64,000 nt of DNA from Pseudomonas pisciculturae (GCF_015461805.1 NZ_JACVZE010000011.1:62001-126000); one strand, 5' to 3'; shown: positions 50,642 through 60,256, counted from the first letter of the stretch. Program-made: numbers and translations. The notes: a model not told the origin generated them from the sequence alone.

Positions 50642-52117
50642 TTAGAGTGATTCGATATCGATCAGCACGCTTTTAAAGCGCAGGTTGGCTTCAAACGCTT
50701 CCCGGCCCAAATCCTTGCCGATCCCGGAGCGCTTGTACCCACCGGTGGGCAAAATATAGTCATTGCTGCGGCCATAACGATTGACCCACACGGTGCCCAC
50801 TTCCAGGCCCCGCACTAACCGCAACGCACGATTGATATCTGCCGTATGCACACCGGCCGCCAAGCCGTAGGTGGCGTGAGCCGCAAGGTTCAATGCCTCT
50901 TCTTCAGTATCAAATGCCTGGATCGTCAACACCGGCCCAAAGATCTCTTCACACACCGCCGGGTTCGTATCATCCACCCCTGCCAGCAATGTGGGCCGGT
51001 AATACGCGCCGCCCAGCCTGTCGAACAACCCGCCGCCACTCAACACTTCGGCGCCGGCAGCTACTGAGCGCTGCACAATCGCGTCAATACGACTGGCCTG
51101 CAACCGCGAGATGATCGGCGACAAGGTGCTGTCCGGTGCCCAGGTCGGCCCCGGCTTCAAACCCTCGAAATACCCCTGCAAATGCTCGATGAACGGCGCC
51201 ATCACCGACCGTTCGATCAGCAACCGCGAGCCGGACACGCATACCTGCCCGGCATTGCCGGTAATCGCCAGCGCCACGGTGCGCGCGGTCTTGGCCAGGT
51301 CCGGTACATCGGCAAACACCAGTTGCGGGCTTTTGCCGCCCAGTTCCAAGGTCACCGGTTTCGGGCCGACCAACGCGCAGGTGGACATGATGCTCGACCC
51401 GGTCGCGGTGGAGCCGGTAAACGTTACCTTGCCGATGCGTGGGTGCCGACACAGCGCATCACCGGTGGTACGGCCATCGCCCTGCACAACGTTGAAAATT
51501 CCGGCAGGAATCCCGGCCTGCAACGCCAACTCGGCAAAGCGCAGGCTGCTGAACGGCGTCAGCTCCGAAGGCTTGAGCACCACCGCATTACCTGCCGCCA
51601 ACGCCGGGGCGACTTTCCACGAGGCCATGCTCAGGGGAAAATTCCACGGGGCAATTGCGGCGATCACGCCATAGGGCTCGGCGATCTGCATCCCCAGACG
51701 ATCGGTCTGGGTGGCGGCCACGCTGCCGCCGTGCTTGTCCGCCAGTTCGGCGAAGAAGCGAATGCCTTCGGCCACGTAGGGAATGTCCCAGGCAATCACA
51801 TCTTTATGCGGCCGGGTCGACCCCACGGCTTCCAAGGGTGCCAATACGGCCGCGTCAGCCTCGATCAAGTCGGCCCAGCGCCGCATCACCCGTGCCCGTT
51901 CACGGGGTGGGCGCCTGGCCCAATCGCTGGTGGTGAAGGCGTGCCAGGCATTGTTGACGGCTTCGTCCACCAGGGCTGCATCGGCCACCGGCAACTCAGC
52001 GTAAGCCACGCCGTCCGAGGGCCGCACCACTTCAAGGCCAGAGGCGGCGTCACGGTATTGGCCACCGATAAAGTGGGCGCTGCGCACAGCAATAAGGCGA
52101 GGGTCGAAGCTGTCCAT
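50642..52117 (-). CDS. NAD(P)-dependent aldehyde dehydrogenase
   Basis: A 491-aa aldehyde dehydrogenase: IAAIAPWNFPLSMASWKVAPAL, KVTFTGSTATGSSI, catalytic Glu in VTLELGGKSPQ, and catalytic Cys in ITGNAGQVCVSGSR. GPVLTIQAFDTEEEAL and GGYKRSGIGKDLGRE complete the family set. The subtype could be betaine, gamma-aminobutyraldehyde or another omega-aminoaldehyde dehydrogenase. It lies between two operons in the amine block and could oxidise the aldehyde made by the PuuB-like oxidase. ATG 52117 is chosen by the conserved N-terminus. Confidence 0.9.
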   Translation of the reverse strand: MDSFDPRLIAVRSAHFIGGQYRDAASGLEVVRPSDGVAYAELPVADAALVDEAVNNAWHAFTTSDWARRPPRERARVMRRWADLIEADAAVLAPLEAVGSTRPHKDVIAWDIPYVAEGIRFFAELADKHGGSVAATQTDRLGMQIAEPYGVIAAIAPWNFPLSMASWKVAPALAAGNAVVLKPSELTPFSSLRFAELALQAGIPAGIFNVVQGDGRTTGDALCRHPRIGKVTFTGSTATGSSIMSTCALVGPKPVTLELGGKSPQLVFADVPDLAKTARTVALAITGNAGQVCVSGSRLLIERSVMAPFIEHLQGYFEGLKPGPTWAPDSTLSPIISRLQASRIDAIVQRSVAAGAEVLSGGGLFDRLGGAYYRPTLLAGVDDTNPAVCEEIFGPVLTIQAFDTEEEALNLAAHATYGLAAGVHTADINRALRLVRGLEVGTVWVNRYGRSNDYILPTGGYKRSGIGKDLGREAFEANLRFKSVLIDIESL

Positions 52118-52345
52118 GGGGTACTCCAAAAGGGTCACGGTGCGTGAAAAACGCAGGCCTCCATCGTAGAAAAAAAACCCTGGCATTTGCTGCTGACCTC
52201 AGGGGGCAATTAAGTAGTAACTGTGGTCTTGTGGTGTACGGCCCATGGAATCTACCGAATGTTACCGGCCCTCTTGCCAGGGTTTCGATCAGGTGGGATA
52301 CAGGCATTCTCGTGCTGCATACACAACGTTTTCTGGAGGCTCGCC

Positions 52346-53188
52346 ATGCCACACCCCGCTTATGTCTACCGCCCGATGACGGCGGCCGACCTGCCCGCCG
52401 CCCATGCGCTGTCGGTGCAACTCAAATGGCCCCATCGCCTGGAAGACTGGGCGATGCTGCAACGGGTCAGTGACGGCTTTGTGGTGCTTGATGGCGAGCG
52501 GTTGATCGGCAGTGCCTTCACTTGCCCACAGGGTGATTACGCCACCATCGGCCTGGTGATCGTGAGCAATGACTACCAGGGCCAGGGCATCGGGCGCCGC
52601 TTGATGGAAAAAGCCCTCGCCGCTTGTGGCACCCGCACGCCGATGCTCAACGCGACACTCGCGGGCGCACCGCTGTATGAGAGCCAGGGCTTTGTCGAAT
52701 TCGGTCGGGTGCAGCAGCATCAAGGCCAGGCGCTGGTGCCTGATTTGCCGCCACTGGCCGACGGCGAAACCTGCCGCCCGCTGCACGCCGATGATCACGC
52801 CGCCCTGCTCACCCTGGCCAAAGCCGCCAGCGGCCTGGACCGTCGCGAAGTACTGCGCGACTTGCAGGTAGAACACGCTGTTGGCATCGAGCGCGACGGC
52901 AAGCTGCGCGGCTTCGCCCTACTGCGACCGTTCGGGCGTGGCCGTTGTATCGGCCCCGTAGTGGCTGAAAACATCAATCAGGCCAAACACCTGATCGCCG
53001 TGTTGCTGGCCCAGGTACCGGACGCCTTCGTGCGCATCGACATCCCGGTCGCCTGCGGCCTCAGCGACTGGCTCGAACAGGCCGGCCTGAAAAACATCGA
53101 CACCGTCGCCCAGATGGCCCTGGGCACCCCGCCCCAGGCCAGCCAAGGCGTGTACCCGTTTGCGCTGATCACCCAGGCGATTGGCTGA
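52346..53188 (+). CDS. GNAT-family acetyltransferase (two GNAT folds)
   Basis: A 280-aa protein with two GNAT domains. The first has IGLVIVSNDYQGQGIGRRLMEKAL with the acetyl-CoA loop QGQGIGRR; the second, less conserved, has ERDGKLRGFALLRPFGRGRCIGPVVA. GNAT proteins acetylate amino groups of small molecules or proteins. It is divergent from the aldehyde dehydrogenase and forms an operon with the cupin gene 23 bases downstream. A TGGAGG site lies 7 bases before ATG 52346. The substrate is unknown. Confidence 0.88.
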   Translation: MPHPAYVYRPMTAADLPAAHALSVQLKWPHRLEDWAMLQRVSDGFVVLDGERLIGSAFTCPQGDYATIGLVIVSNDYQGQGIGRRLMEKALAACGTRTPMLNATLAGAPLYESQGFVEFGRVQQHQGQALVPDLPPLADGETCRPLHADDHAALLTLAKAASGLDRREVLRDLQVEHAVGIERDGKLRGFALLRPFGRGRCIGPVVAENINQAKHLIAVLLAQVPDAFVRIDIPVACGLSDWLEQAGLKNIDTVAQMALGTPPQASQGVYPFALITQAIG

Positions 53189-53210
53189 CTTTTATCCCGG
53201 AGCATTTCCC

Positions 53211-53924
53211 ATGTCATCACCCCAGATCCTGCTGTTGGCTCGCGCCGATGGCAGCCGCGTTGCCACGTCTTTCAATACAGCGGCCTTGAGCGCAAAGGAC
53301 CCTTTCGGCGACAGCCGCCAACTCGCCTGGCAGGGCGATGACGGCGTGTCTGCCGGGCTGGTGCAGTTCAGCGGCGAAGCCGTGATTGACGCCTTCCCCC
53401 ACAGCGAAACCCTGGTGGTGCACGCTGGCTCCGTGGCGCTGAGTACCGCCGACCATACGCTGGAGCTGGGCATCGGCGACAGTGTCGTGATTGGCCGAGG
53501 CACCCGCCTCAGCGTGCAGGCCGGCACCGGCAGCGAATGGGCCTTCTGCGCCGTCGACCTGCCCGATGCCCCTAACCGCCCCGGCCTCACACCGCTGCCC
53601 GCTCACACGTTGCTCAATCCTTCCGCCGCCCCGGAACCGCAGATCCTGATCGGCCCCGCGCCGCAGTGCCGTGCGCTTAACCTGTTCGACGACGAAACCA
53701 CCGAACTGCGCGTCGGCATCTGGGACTCCACCCCCTACGCCCGCCACGGCCGCCCGCACAAACTGCATGAGTTGATGTACCTGATTGAAGGCAGCGTGAC
53801 CCTCACTGACGACAACGGCAGCGCCGTGACGGTCAACCCTGGCGACACGGTGTTCGTGGCCAAAGGCGCACCGTGTGCGTGGAGCAGTGCGGTGTATGTG
53901 CGCAAGGTGTATGCGGTGAAGTGA
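53211..53924 (+). CDS. Double-cupin protein (DUF861-like)
   Basis: A 237-aa protein with two cupin folds. The first holds ETLVVHAGSVALSTADH and LELGIGDSVVIGRGTRLSV; the second LHELMYLIEGSVTLTDDNG and NPGDTVFVAKGAPCAW. Metal ligands are sparse (one or two His in each), so it may be a sensor or lyase rather than an oxygenase. It is next to the GNAT gene and in the amine block, so a role in sensing or converting an intermediate is a guess. A CCGGAG site precedes ATG 53211. Confidence 0.85.
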   Translation: MSSPQILLLARADGSRVATSFNTAALSAKDPFGDSRQLAWQGDDGVSAGLVQFSGEAVIDAFPHSETLVVHAGSVALSTADHTLELGIGDSVVIGRGTRLSVQAGTGSEWAFCAVDLPDAPNRPGLTPLPAHTLLNPSAAPEPQILIGPAPQCRALNLFDDETTELRVGIWDSTPYARHGRPHKLHELMYLIEGSVTLTDDNGSAVTVNPGDTVFVAKGAPCAWSSAVYVRKVYAVK

Positions 53925-53930
53925 TGAGTG

Positions 53931-54060
53931 TGGCTTGCCCGCTATGGCGGTGTGTCAGTCAGTACAATTGCACGCTGACGCACCGCTATCGGGGGCAAGC
54001 CCCCTCCCACATCTGGATCTGCGCCAGGCTGAGAAAATAGTCACACCGCCCCTCCCACAG
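53931..54060. repeat. REP cluster
   Basis: A REP pair (tggcttgcccgc ... gggggcaagccccctcccac) followed by a third partial unit ending caccgcccctcccacag. It lies between the ends of the convergent cupin and flavin monooxygenase genes. Confidence 0.85.
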
Positions 54061-54093
54061 TTTGAACTGAGTTCGGCAGGTATTCCGGGTGGG

Positions 54094-55446
54094 TTATAAA
54101 GCCGCTACTTTCAACGCTGGAGCCGAACGCGCCGCGGTGTGCCGATTGACCGGCACGGGCAAGCCCAAATGCCCACGCAAGGTGCTGTGGCTGTATTCAC
54201 TGCGAAACAACCCGCGCTCACGCAACAGCGGCAGCACTTGATCGGTAAACCGCGCAAAGTCATCCGGCGCGCCCACGTGGATATTGAAGCCATCCACCGC
54301 CCCGTCCACGAACCAGCGTTCGATTTCGTCGGCCACGGTCTTGGGCGAGCCGACAAAACTGGAAAACGGCTTGGCAAAGCGCAACGCCGCCTGGCGCAAG
54401 GTCAAGCCTTGATCGCGGGCCACTTGCTTAATGTTCTCGGCGTGCCCGCGATAGCCATTGCTGCCCAAATCCCCCAGTTCCGGGAAGGGTTCGTCCAGTG
54501 GAAACTGGCTGAAATCGTGGTAGTTGAATGGCCGCCCCAGTTGCACCAGCGCCTTGTCCAGGTCCAGCTCGCCGTTGCGTTCGCGGTCAATGGCCTGAGC
54601 CTGTTCGTCGGTGTCGGCAATGATCGGCGAGATACCCGGCAGGATGGTTACGTGGTCGGGGTTGCGCCCGGCGGCGGCGGTGCGTTTTTTGATGTCGCTG
54701 TAGTACGCCTGGGCGTCTTCAAAGTTGCCCACGCCGGCAAAGATCCCCTCGGCATAGTTGGCCGCCAGGCTGCGCCCTGACTCAGAAATACCGGCCTGGA
54801 AAATCACCGGTTGGCCTTGGGCCGAGCGTTCGATATTCAACGGCCCGGTGACCGAGAAAAATTCGCCCTGGTGATCGAGCCGGTGCTGGCGTTGAGGGTC
54901 GAGGAACACCTTGTTCTGCTTGTCGCGCACAAAGGCGTCGTCTTCGTAGGAGTCCCACAGGCCTTGCACGACGTCCAGGTGCTCGGCGGCGCGGCGGTAG
55001 CGCTCGGTGTGGTCGATGTGTTGCTCGCGGCCAAAATTACCAGCGGCGCCTTCAAGGCCGGTGGTGACGACGTTCCAGCCAGCGCGACCGCCGCTGATAT
55101 GGTCGAGTGAGGCGAATTGGCGGGCGACGTTGAAAGGTTCGGTATAGGACGTGGTCAGGGTGGCAACCAGGCCGATTTTTGAGGTAGCGCCGGCGAGGGC
55201 CGAGAGCAGGGTCAAGGGTTCCAGGCGGTTGAGGAAATGCGGCGCGGAATCGGGGGTGATGTAGGGGCTGTCGACGATGAACACCAGGTCGAACTTGGCC
55301 GCTTCTGCTTGTTGCGCCTGGGCGCGGTACCAGTCGATATCGACGCTGGCAGTACCGGGGATTTGCGGGTGCAGCCATTCGTTTTGCGCGGTGCCGACGC
55401 CGGTGAGGATGGCGCCGAATTTGAGTTGGCGGGGTGAGGTGGGCAT
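54094..55446 (-). CDS. LLM-class flavin-dependent monooxygenase (NtaA/SnaA/DszA family)
   Basis: A 450-aa FMNH2-dependent monooxygenase. It has the N-terminal LKFGAILTGVG and VFIVDSPYITPDSAP, then SLDHISGGRAGWNVVTTG with NFGREQHIDHTERYRRAAEHL, a characteristic NtaA/SnaA/DszA loop. The C-terminal fold (FVDGAVDGFNIHVGAPDDF) matches the TIM-barrel family. Members open C-N or C-S bonds in amines, nitrilotriacetate-like compounds or organosulfur compounds. It needs a separate flavin reductase, not seen in this window. It follows RidA after a REP hairpin, so it may be co-expressed with or separated from the uptake operon. Confidence 0.9.
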   Translation of the reverse strand: MPTSPRQLKFGAILTGVGTAQNEWLHPQIPGTASVDIDWYRAQAQQAEAAKFDLVFIVDSPYITPDSAPHFLNRLEPLTLLSALAGATSKIGLVATLTTSYTEPFNVARQFASLDHISGGRAGWNVVTTGLEGAAGNFGREQHIDHTERYRRAAEHLDVVQGLWDSYEDDAFVRDKQNKVFLDPQRQHRLDHQGEFFSVTGPLNIERSAQGQPVIFQAGISESGRSLAANYAEGIFAGVGNFEDAQAYYSDIKKRTAAAGRNPDHVTILPGISPIIADTDEQAQAIDRERNGELDLDKALVQLGRPFNYHDFSQFPLDEPFPELGDLGSNGYRGHAENIKQVARDQGLTLRQAALRFAKPFSSFVGSPKTVADEIERWFVDGAVDGFNIHVGAPDDFARFTDQVLPLLRERGLFRSEYSHSTLRGHLGLPVPVNRHTAARSAPALKVAAL

Positions 55447-55496
55447 GAGAACACTCCTGGAATAAATAGACATCACTGGAGGAACCTAATCAAAAA

Positions 55497-55524
55497 TGTG
55501 GGAGCGGGCTTGCTCGCTCCCACA
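55497..55524. repeat. Collapsed single REP hairpin
   Basis: tgtgggagcgggcttgctcgctcccaca: a single perfect hairpin between the monooxygenase and RidA genes. It has a short T-rich stretch after it on one side, so it may act as a partial terminator or mRNA-stability hairpin. Confidence 0.7.
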
Positions 55525-55540
55525 GTTTTGACCGAGTTGG

Positions 55541-55975
55541 TCAGTTAGTTCTGGCGGCGATCGCTTCTACTTCGATCAGGGCACCGGGCAGGGGCAGCGC
55601 TACTACTTGCAGGGCCGTACGCGCCGGTTTATTCGGCTGCTCAGGCGTGCCGAAGAACTGCGTATACCCGGCCTGCAACCCGGCAAAATCCAACTTGCCG
55701 CCCGTCTCTTCAGCCCCCACCAAAAACACCCTCAACTGCACGATGTCGCCCAGGTCCAGGTCTTGCTGACGCAAAATCTGGCGGATCTTGTTGAACACCG
55801 ACACCGTCTGCACCTCGGTATTGCCATAGGCCGCCGGCGTACCCGCCGGGGCGTTGGCGTCGTGCAGATCGGGCAAGGTGCCGCTGACGAAGATCAGGCT
55901 TGCCGAGGCTGGCACGGTGACCGTCTGGGAGATCGGGAAATTACCGACGCTGGTGCGTTGAATGCTGTCGCTCAT
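55541..55975 (-). CDS. RidA-family enamine/imine deaminase
   Basis: A 144-aa RidA/YjgF protein with GNFPISQTVTVPASASLIFVSG and PARTALQVVALPLPGALIEVEAIA, where the conserved Arg sits in PART and the strand pattern closes the trimer site. RidA proteins hydrolyse reactive imine or enamine products of amino acid oxidation to ketoacids. It lies directly after the amine oxidase gene, a natural pairing because that oxidase makes an imino acid. The fit of gene order with chemistry strengthens both assignments. Confidence 0.92.
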   Translation of the reverse strand: MSDSIQRTSVGNFPISQTVTVPASASLIFVSGTLPDLHDANAPAGTPAAYGNTEVQTVSVFNKIRQILRQQDLDLGDIVQLRVFLVGAEETGGKLDFAGLQAGYTQFFGTPEQPNKPARTALQVVALPLPGALIEVEAIAARTN

Positions 55976-55986
55976 GATGACTCTCC

Positions 55987-57570
55987 TTAGGACGCGGCCA
56001 CGGCCGCAATCTGACGTTGTTGAGTGATGCGCTCGGCCAGTTGCCCGACCACATGACGCGCCGAGTTGGCTGCCGACTCCTGCCAGATGCCCACGCCGCT
56101 TTGCACCAGGCCGTCGCCGGCGAAGTACACGCGGCCAAAGCCCTCTTCAAGCAGGGCGCTGGCATCGGCTGGGAAGTGTTCGCGTTGCAGCCACGGGCCT
56201 TCGCTGTAGGGGATCTGTTCCCAGGACACGGCCAGCGGGTGGCGCAGGTGTTTGGAGTAGCCGGGGTGCAGCAGCTCGACGGCTTCTTTGGAGGTGGCGT
56301 ACTGCGTGTCCAGCGGTTGTGCGCCAAATACGTCGGCGCCCTCCCCGGTCACATAACCCGCTACCAGCAAGCCTTCGCGGGTATTGAGGTCATTGCTCGG
56401 GTACCACAACAGGCGCGCCGGGTGCTCGATCCACGAGAGGCCGCCGTAGGTACGGTAGTCGCTCTCCCAGAAGCGCGGCGATTGCCACGCCACTTTGGTC
56501 GCCTGGTCGCTGCGGGTGCTGAGCAGCGCGGCCTTGATCGGTTCGCTGAAGTCGGTGTCGAGCTTGGCCAGCAACGGCAATGGCAGGGTCGAGACGAGGT
56601 AATCGGCACGCACGACCTGTTCACGCCCGCTGTGGTTGTCGTGATAGGTAACGGCGACACCGTCTTCCAACTGGCGGATCTGCCGCACCTGGGCGCCCAA
56701 TTGCACGTGGTCGCGAACCCGTGCGTAAAAGGCATCGGTGATACGGTCCATGCCGCCCACCGGTTGGAACATGGTGGCGGAAAACTCCGGGAATTCGGTG
56801 TGCAGCAACGCGCCCCACAGCTCCGGGTGCAGCAGCTGATCCAGCGACAGCGGGCTGCGGCTGGCCGGCAATGCACCGGGATGGGCCGGTGATTCCAGGT
56901 GCCCCGAACGAATCGTGCCTTCAAACGCCAGCTCTTGGGACAGGTCGCCATACACCTGTAAAAACGCCAGCAACCGCGTGCGTTCTTCGCCGCTCAACAC
57001 ATCATCAAGAGCATCGCGCTGCACGGCTTTGGCCAGCAGGCCGGACAAGTGCCCACGCGCATCATTGATCGCCTGCCCGACGCTGAACGCGGGCTTGGCC
57101 ACATCCGGCCGCACCTGAGCGCCGTGGCTGCTGTTGACCAGCACTTCCAGCGGTACACCCAGCTCGCTGCAATAGTCGAGGATCGTTCGGTGCTGGCTGG
57201 GAATTCGCGCCGGCCCTGCATTGAAATAATGGCCCTTATCGAAAGCGGCGGTTTGTGTGCGGCCGTCCTTGTAGTCCACGCGGTCGCCGTTGCGAATCGT
57301 CCAGGTGCGGCCGCCGACCCGCTCGCGGGCCTCCAGCACTTGCACGTTAAACCCGGCGCGGGTCAGTTCCAAGGCGGTCACCAGCCCGGCAATCCCGGCA
57401 CCCAGTACCAGCACGCGGGTGCCCTGCCCCAGGCCGTCCTTGAGTTTGAGCGTCTGTGGGCGGCGGTGCGACGAAGGCCCAAGGCCTAAAACCGCCAGTG
57501 CATCCTTGACCGCCTGCTCGCCGCCGACCGCAGCAATGCTCGACAGCGCTTCACGTCGTGTCAGTCCCAT
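55987..57570 (-). CDS. Flavin amine oxidase (L-amino acid oxidase-like)
   Basis: A 527-aa FAD amine oxidase. The dinucleotide motif VLVLGAGIAGLVTALELTRAG is near residue 55, then LEARERVGGRTWTIRNGD and FNAGPARIPSQHR, which are typical of LAAO and tryptophan 2-monooxygenase. YFAGDGLVQSGVGIWQESA is the late FAD signature. The N-terminus (LTRREALSSIAAVGG) resembles a weak twin-arginine signal but lacks a clear cleavage motif. It oxidises an amine or amino acid to the imine with H2O2 release. RidA downstream and the amino-acid-type importer upstream support an amino acid substrate. Confidence 0.9.
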   Translation of the reverse strand: MGLTRREALSSIAAVGGEQAVKDALAVLGLGPSSHRRPQTLKLKDGLGQGTRVLVLGAGIAGLVTALELTRAGFNVQVLEARERVGGRTWTIRNGDRVDYKDGRTQTAAFDKGHYFNAGPARIPSQHRTILDYCSELGVPLEVLVNSSHGAQVRPDVAKPAFSVGQAINDARGHLSGLLAKAVQRDALDDVLSGEERTRLLAFLQVYGDLSQELAFEGTIRSGHLESPAHPGALPASRSPLSLDQLLHPELWGALLHTEFPEFSATMFQPVGGMDRITDAFYARVRDHVQLGAQVRQIRQLEDGVAVTYHDNHSGREQVVRADYLVSTLPLPLLAKLDTDFSEPIKAALLSTRSDQATKVAWQSPRFWESDYRTYGGLSWIEHPARLLWYPSNDLNTREGLLVAGYVTGEGADVFGAQPLDTQYATSKEAVELLHPGYSKHLRHPLAVSWEQIPYSEGPWLQREHFPADASALLEEGFGRVYFAGDGLVQSGVGIWQESAANSARHVVGQLAERITQQRQIAAVAAS

Positions 57571-57582
57571 GCTCGTTGCTCC

Positions 57583-58506
57583 TTAATCCGGCAGGCCCGG
57601 TGGGTTGATCAGCGACTTGTCGACGCGCTCCACGTCCAGGCCCCAGCGTTGCAGTACCTGCTCGTATTGGCCGCCGGCAATCGCGCCTTCCAGCACGGTA
57701 TGGATCGGCTTGACCAGGCCGTTGTCCTTGCGGGTGGTCACGGCGATATCCGCCTGCAATGGCCAGCCGCCGTTGACCGTGCCGACACGCTTGATGCCGC
57801 CGGTGATGGCGGCAGAATACGCATACACCGAGTTCGGCCCGAACAGCGCATCGGTGCGCCCCGATTGCACCGACAATTGCGCGGCGGCCTGGTCATCCAG
57901 GTACTGCAACAGCGCAGGTTTGAGGCCGGCTTTTTCGTTGGCCTCGTTCCAGGCCAGCAGGACTTTTTCCTGGTTGGTGCCGGAGCCAACGATGATTTTC
58001 AACCCGGCAATGTCCGAAGCCTGTTTGATCTCGCTGATCTTGCTGGTGCTCTTCACATAGAAGCCGAGCACGTCCTGGCGGTAGGTGGCGAAGTCAAAAC
58101 GCTTCTTGCGCGCCTCGGTCACGGTGACGTTGCTGATCACTGCGTCGAATTTGCCCGAGCTGACGCCCAGCGGCCAATCCTCCCAACTGGTCTGCACCAC
58201 ATTGAGCTGCAAGCCCAGGCTGTCGGCCACCAACTGCGCGGTGTCGGCTTCGCTGCCGATGGTGGTCTTGTCGTCATTGGCCAGCAGCGCCAGGGGCGGC
58301 CCGGCCACGCCGGACACGGCTACGGTGAACTTGCCCGGCTGGGCGAACTTGAAGCCCGGCGGGATCTGCGCAATGGCCGCTTCGTTACGCGGCACATGGA
58401 TGCGCACACGGTCGGGGCTGAGGTCGACCTGTTGCACGGCAAACGCGCTTTGTGCGGTGCTGACAGCCAGCGCCAGCAGGGCCACACGGGCAGTAGAAAT
58501 AAACAT
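57583..58506 (-). CDS. Periplasmic amino-acid-type substrate-binding protein (family 3)
   Basis: A 307-aa binding protein with signal peptide (LLALAVSTAQSAFA), then the family-3 pattern: TAQLVADSLGLQLNVVQTSWEDWPLGVSSGKFDAVISNVTVTEARKKRFDF and DIAGLKIIVGSGTNQEKVLLAW. The pocket belongs to a polar amino acid or opine-type binding protein. It lies between the amine oxidase and the ATPase gene, 12 bases after the oxidase gene start. The ligand is unknown. Confidence 0.9.
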   Translation of the reverse strand: MFISTARVALLALAVSTAQSAFAVQQVDLSPDRVRIHVPRNEAAIAQIPPGFKFAQPGKFTVAVSGVAGPPLALLANDDKTTIGSEADTAQLVADSLGLQLNVVQTSWEDWPLGVSSGKFDAVISNVTVTEARKKRFDFATYRQDVLGFYVKSTSKISEIKQASDIAGLKIIVGSGTNQEKVLLAWNEANEKAGLKPALLQYLDDQAAAQLSVQSGRTDALFGPNSVYAYSAAITGGIKRVGTVNGGWPLQADIAVTTRKDNGLVKPIHTVLEGAIAGGQYEQVLQRWGLDVERVDKSLINPPGLPD

Positions 58507-58524
58507 GGGCAGTCACTCCTTGAA

Positions 58525-59298
58525 CTAAAGCACCTTGCCTAAAAAGGCCACAGTGCGGGGATGTCGGGGTTGGCGAAAAATCTGTTCCGGCGGGCCTTCT
58601 TCGATCAGCTGGCCGTCGCAGAGGAACACCACGTGGTCGGCGACTTCGCGGGCAAAGCCGATCTCGTGGGTGACGATCACAAGCGTTACGCCCAGTTGGG
58701 TCAGGCCCTTGATCACGTCGAGCACTTCGCCCACCAACTCCGGGTCGAGGGCCGAGGTGGGTTCGTCGAACAGCAGCACTTTTGGGTCTAGTGCCAACGC
58801 TCGGGCAATCGCCACGCGCTGTTGTTGACCGCCGGAGAGCTGGCGTGGAAAGGCGTCGGCCTTGTCCGCGAGGCCAACCTTGGCCAGCAGTTGGGATGCC
58901 TTGGCCTGTGCCTCGGCCTTACTCCAGCGCTTGTGGGCCAGGGGCGCTTCGGCGACGTTTTCCCAGGTGCTGAGGTGCGGGAAGAGGTTGAAGTTCTGGA
59001 ACACAAAACCCACGTCGATACGGCGCTTGAGGATTTCGCGCTCCTTGAGTTCGTAGAGCAGGTCACCCTTGCGGCGGTAACCGACGTATTCGCCGTCGAT
59101 GGTGATGTGCCCGCTGTCGATCTTCTCCAGGTGGTTGATGGTGCGCAGCAAGGTGGATTTGCCCGAGCCCGATGGCCCGAGAATCACGGTGACCTTGCCG
59201 GGGTCGATGGTCAGGTCGATGTCTTTCAACACCTGTTGGTTGCCAAAGCGCTTGCCCACGCCTTGGATCTGAATGCGCCCGGCGCGTGCTTCACTCAT
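58525..59298 (-). CDS. Polar amino acid ABC transporter ATPase (GlnQ-like)
   Basis: A 257-aa ATPase of the GlnQ/HisP type: Walker A GPSGSGKST, signature LSGGQQQRV, Walker B LLFDEPTSALDP and H-loop IVTHE. GFVFQNFNLFPHLS is the typical Q-loop of amino acid importers. It is encoded between the permease, which it overlaps by 8 bases, and the family-3 binding protein. It energises import of the amino-acid-like compound captured by the binding protein. Confidence 0.93.
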   Translation of the reverse strand: MSEARAGRIQIQGVGKRFGNQQVLKDIDLTIDPGKVTVILGPSGSGKSTLLRTINHLEKIDSGHITIDGEYVGYRRKGDLLYELKEREILKRRIDVGFVFQNFNLFPHLSTWENVAEAPLAHKRWSKAEAQAKASQLLAKVGLADKADAFPRQLSGGQQQRVAIARALALDPKVLLFDEPTSALDPELVGEVLDVIKGLTQLGVTLVIVTHEIGFAREVADHVVFLCDGQLIEEGPPEQIFRQPRHPRTVAFLGKVL

Positions 59299-60256
59299 GG
59301 GTTTTCTCCTTGATCCAGCGGGTAATGCGCTGCAACGGCGTCGGCGGCAGCACCCGTGCGGTGCCACGGGCAAAGTGGCGCTCGACGTAGTACTGCGCGC
59401 TGGTGAGCACGGTGGTGATGATCAGGTACCACACGGTGGCCACGATCAGCAGCGGGATCACCGCCTGGGTGCGGTTGTAGATGACCTGCACGGTGTAGAA
59501 CAGCTCCGGCAGGGCCAGCACGTAGACGATGGAAGTGCCCTTGACCAGGCCGATGATTTCATTGAAACCGGACGGCAAAATCGAGCGCAGTGCCTGGGGC
59601 AGGATGATCCGGAAGATGCGTCGCGAAGCCGGCAACCCCAGGGCCGCCGCCGCTTCATGCTGGCCAGCGTCAACACCGATCAGGCCGCCGCGAATGATCT
59701 CTGCCGCATACGCCGCTTGCATCAGGCTCAAGCCCAACACAGCCACGGTGAACTGGCTGAGCACGTCCACGGTGGACCATTCGGCGAACACCACGCTGGT
59801 GAACGGCACGCCGAGCACGATGTGGTCATACAGGTAGGCAAAGTTGTAGAGGATGATCAGCACCAGCAGCGCCGGCATCGAGCGGAAAAACCAGATATAG
59901 CCCCAGGCCAATGCCGCCAGCAGCGGCGAGCCCGACAGCCGTGCCAACGCCAGTGCGGTGCCGAGGATAATGCTGAACACCGTGCTCAGCAGGGTCAGCA
60001 AGAGCGTCTGGCCAAGGCCACGCAGCACCGAGGACGAGAAGAACCACTGGCCGAATACGCCCCACTCCCAACGCGGGTTGGTGGCCAAGGAATGCACGAT
60101 GGCCAGCAGCACCAACGCGGCAAAGATCGAGCCGGCCCAGCGCCAGGGATGCCGCGCGGGCACCACTTGCAGGGCCTTGATCGGTGTGGAGACCCGGGCC
60201 TGGCGCACCGGGCTTGCGTGTTCAATCAGGTCATAAGGTTTGGCGACGATGGGCAT
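59291..60256 (-). CDS. Polar amino acid ABC transporter permease
   Basis: A 321-aa permease of the HisMQ/GlnP family: N-terminal cytoplasmic extension, TM helix about 55, then core with EAA loop (AAALGLPASRRIFRIILPQALRSILPSGFNE) and FRSMPALLVLIILYNFAYLYD. A longer N-terminus (about 45 residues) than usual is seen. It is encoded 16 bases after the TonB-dependent receptor gene and overlaps the ATPase by 8 bases. Only one permease is present, so the channel is presumably a homodimer. Confidence 0.92.
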   Translation of the reverse strand: MPIVAKPYDLIEHASPVRQARVSTPIKALQVVPARHPWRWAGSIFAALVLLAIVHSLATNPRWEWGVFGQWFFSSSVLRGLGQTLLLTLLSTVFSIILGTALALARLSGSPLLAALAWGYIWFFRSMPALLVLIILYNFAYLYDHIVLGVPFTSVVFAEWSTVDVLSQFTVAVLGLSLMQAAYAAEIIRGGLIGVDAGQHEAAAALGLPASRRIFRIILPQALRSILPSGFNEIIGLVKGTSIVYVLALPELFYTVQVIYNRTQAVIPLLIVATVWYLIITTVLTSAQYYVERHFARGTARVLPPTPLQRITRWIKEKTHE

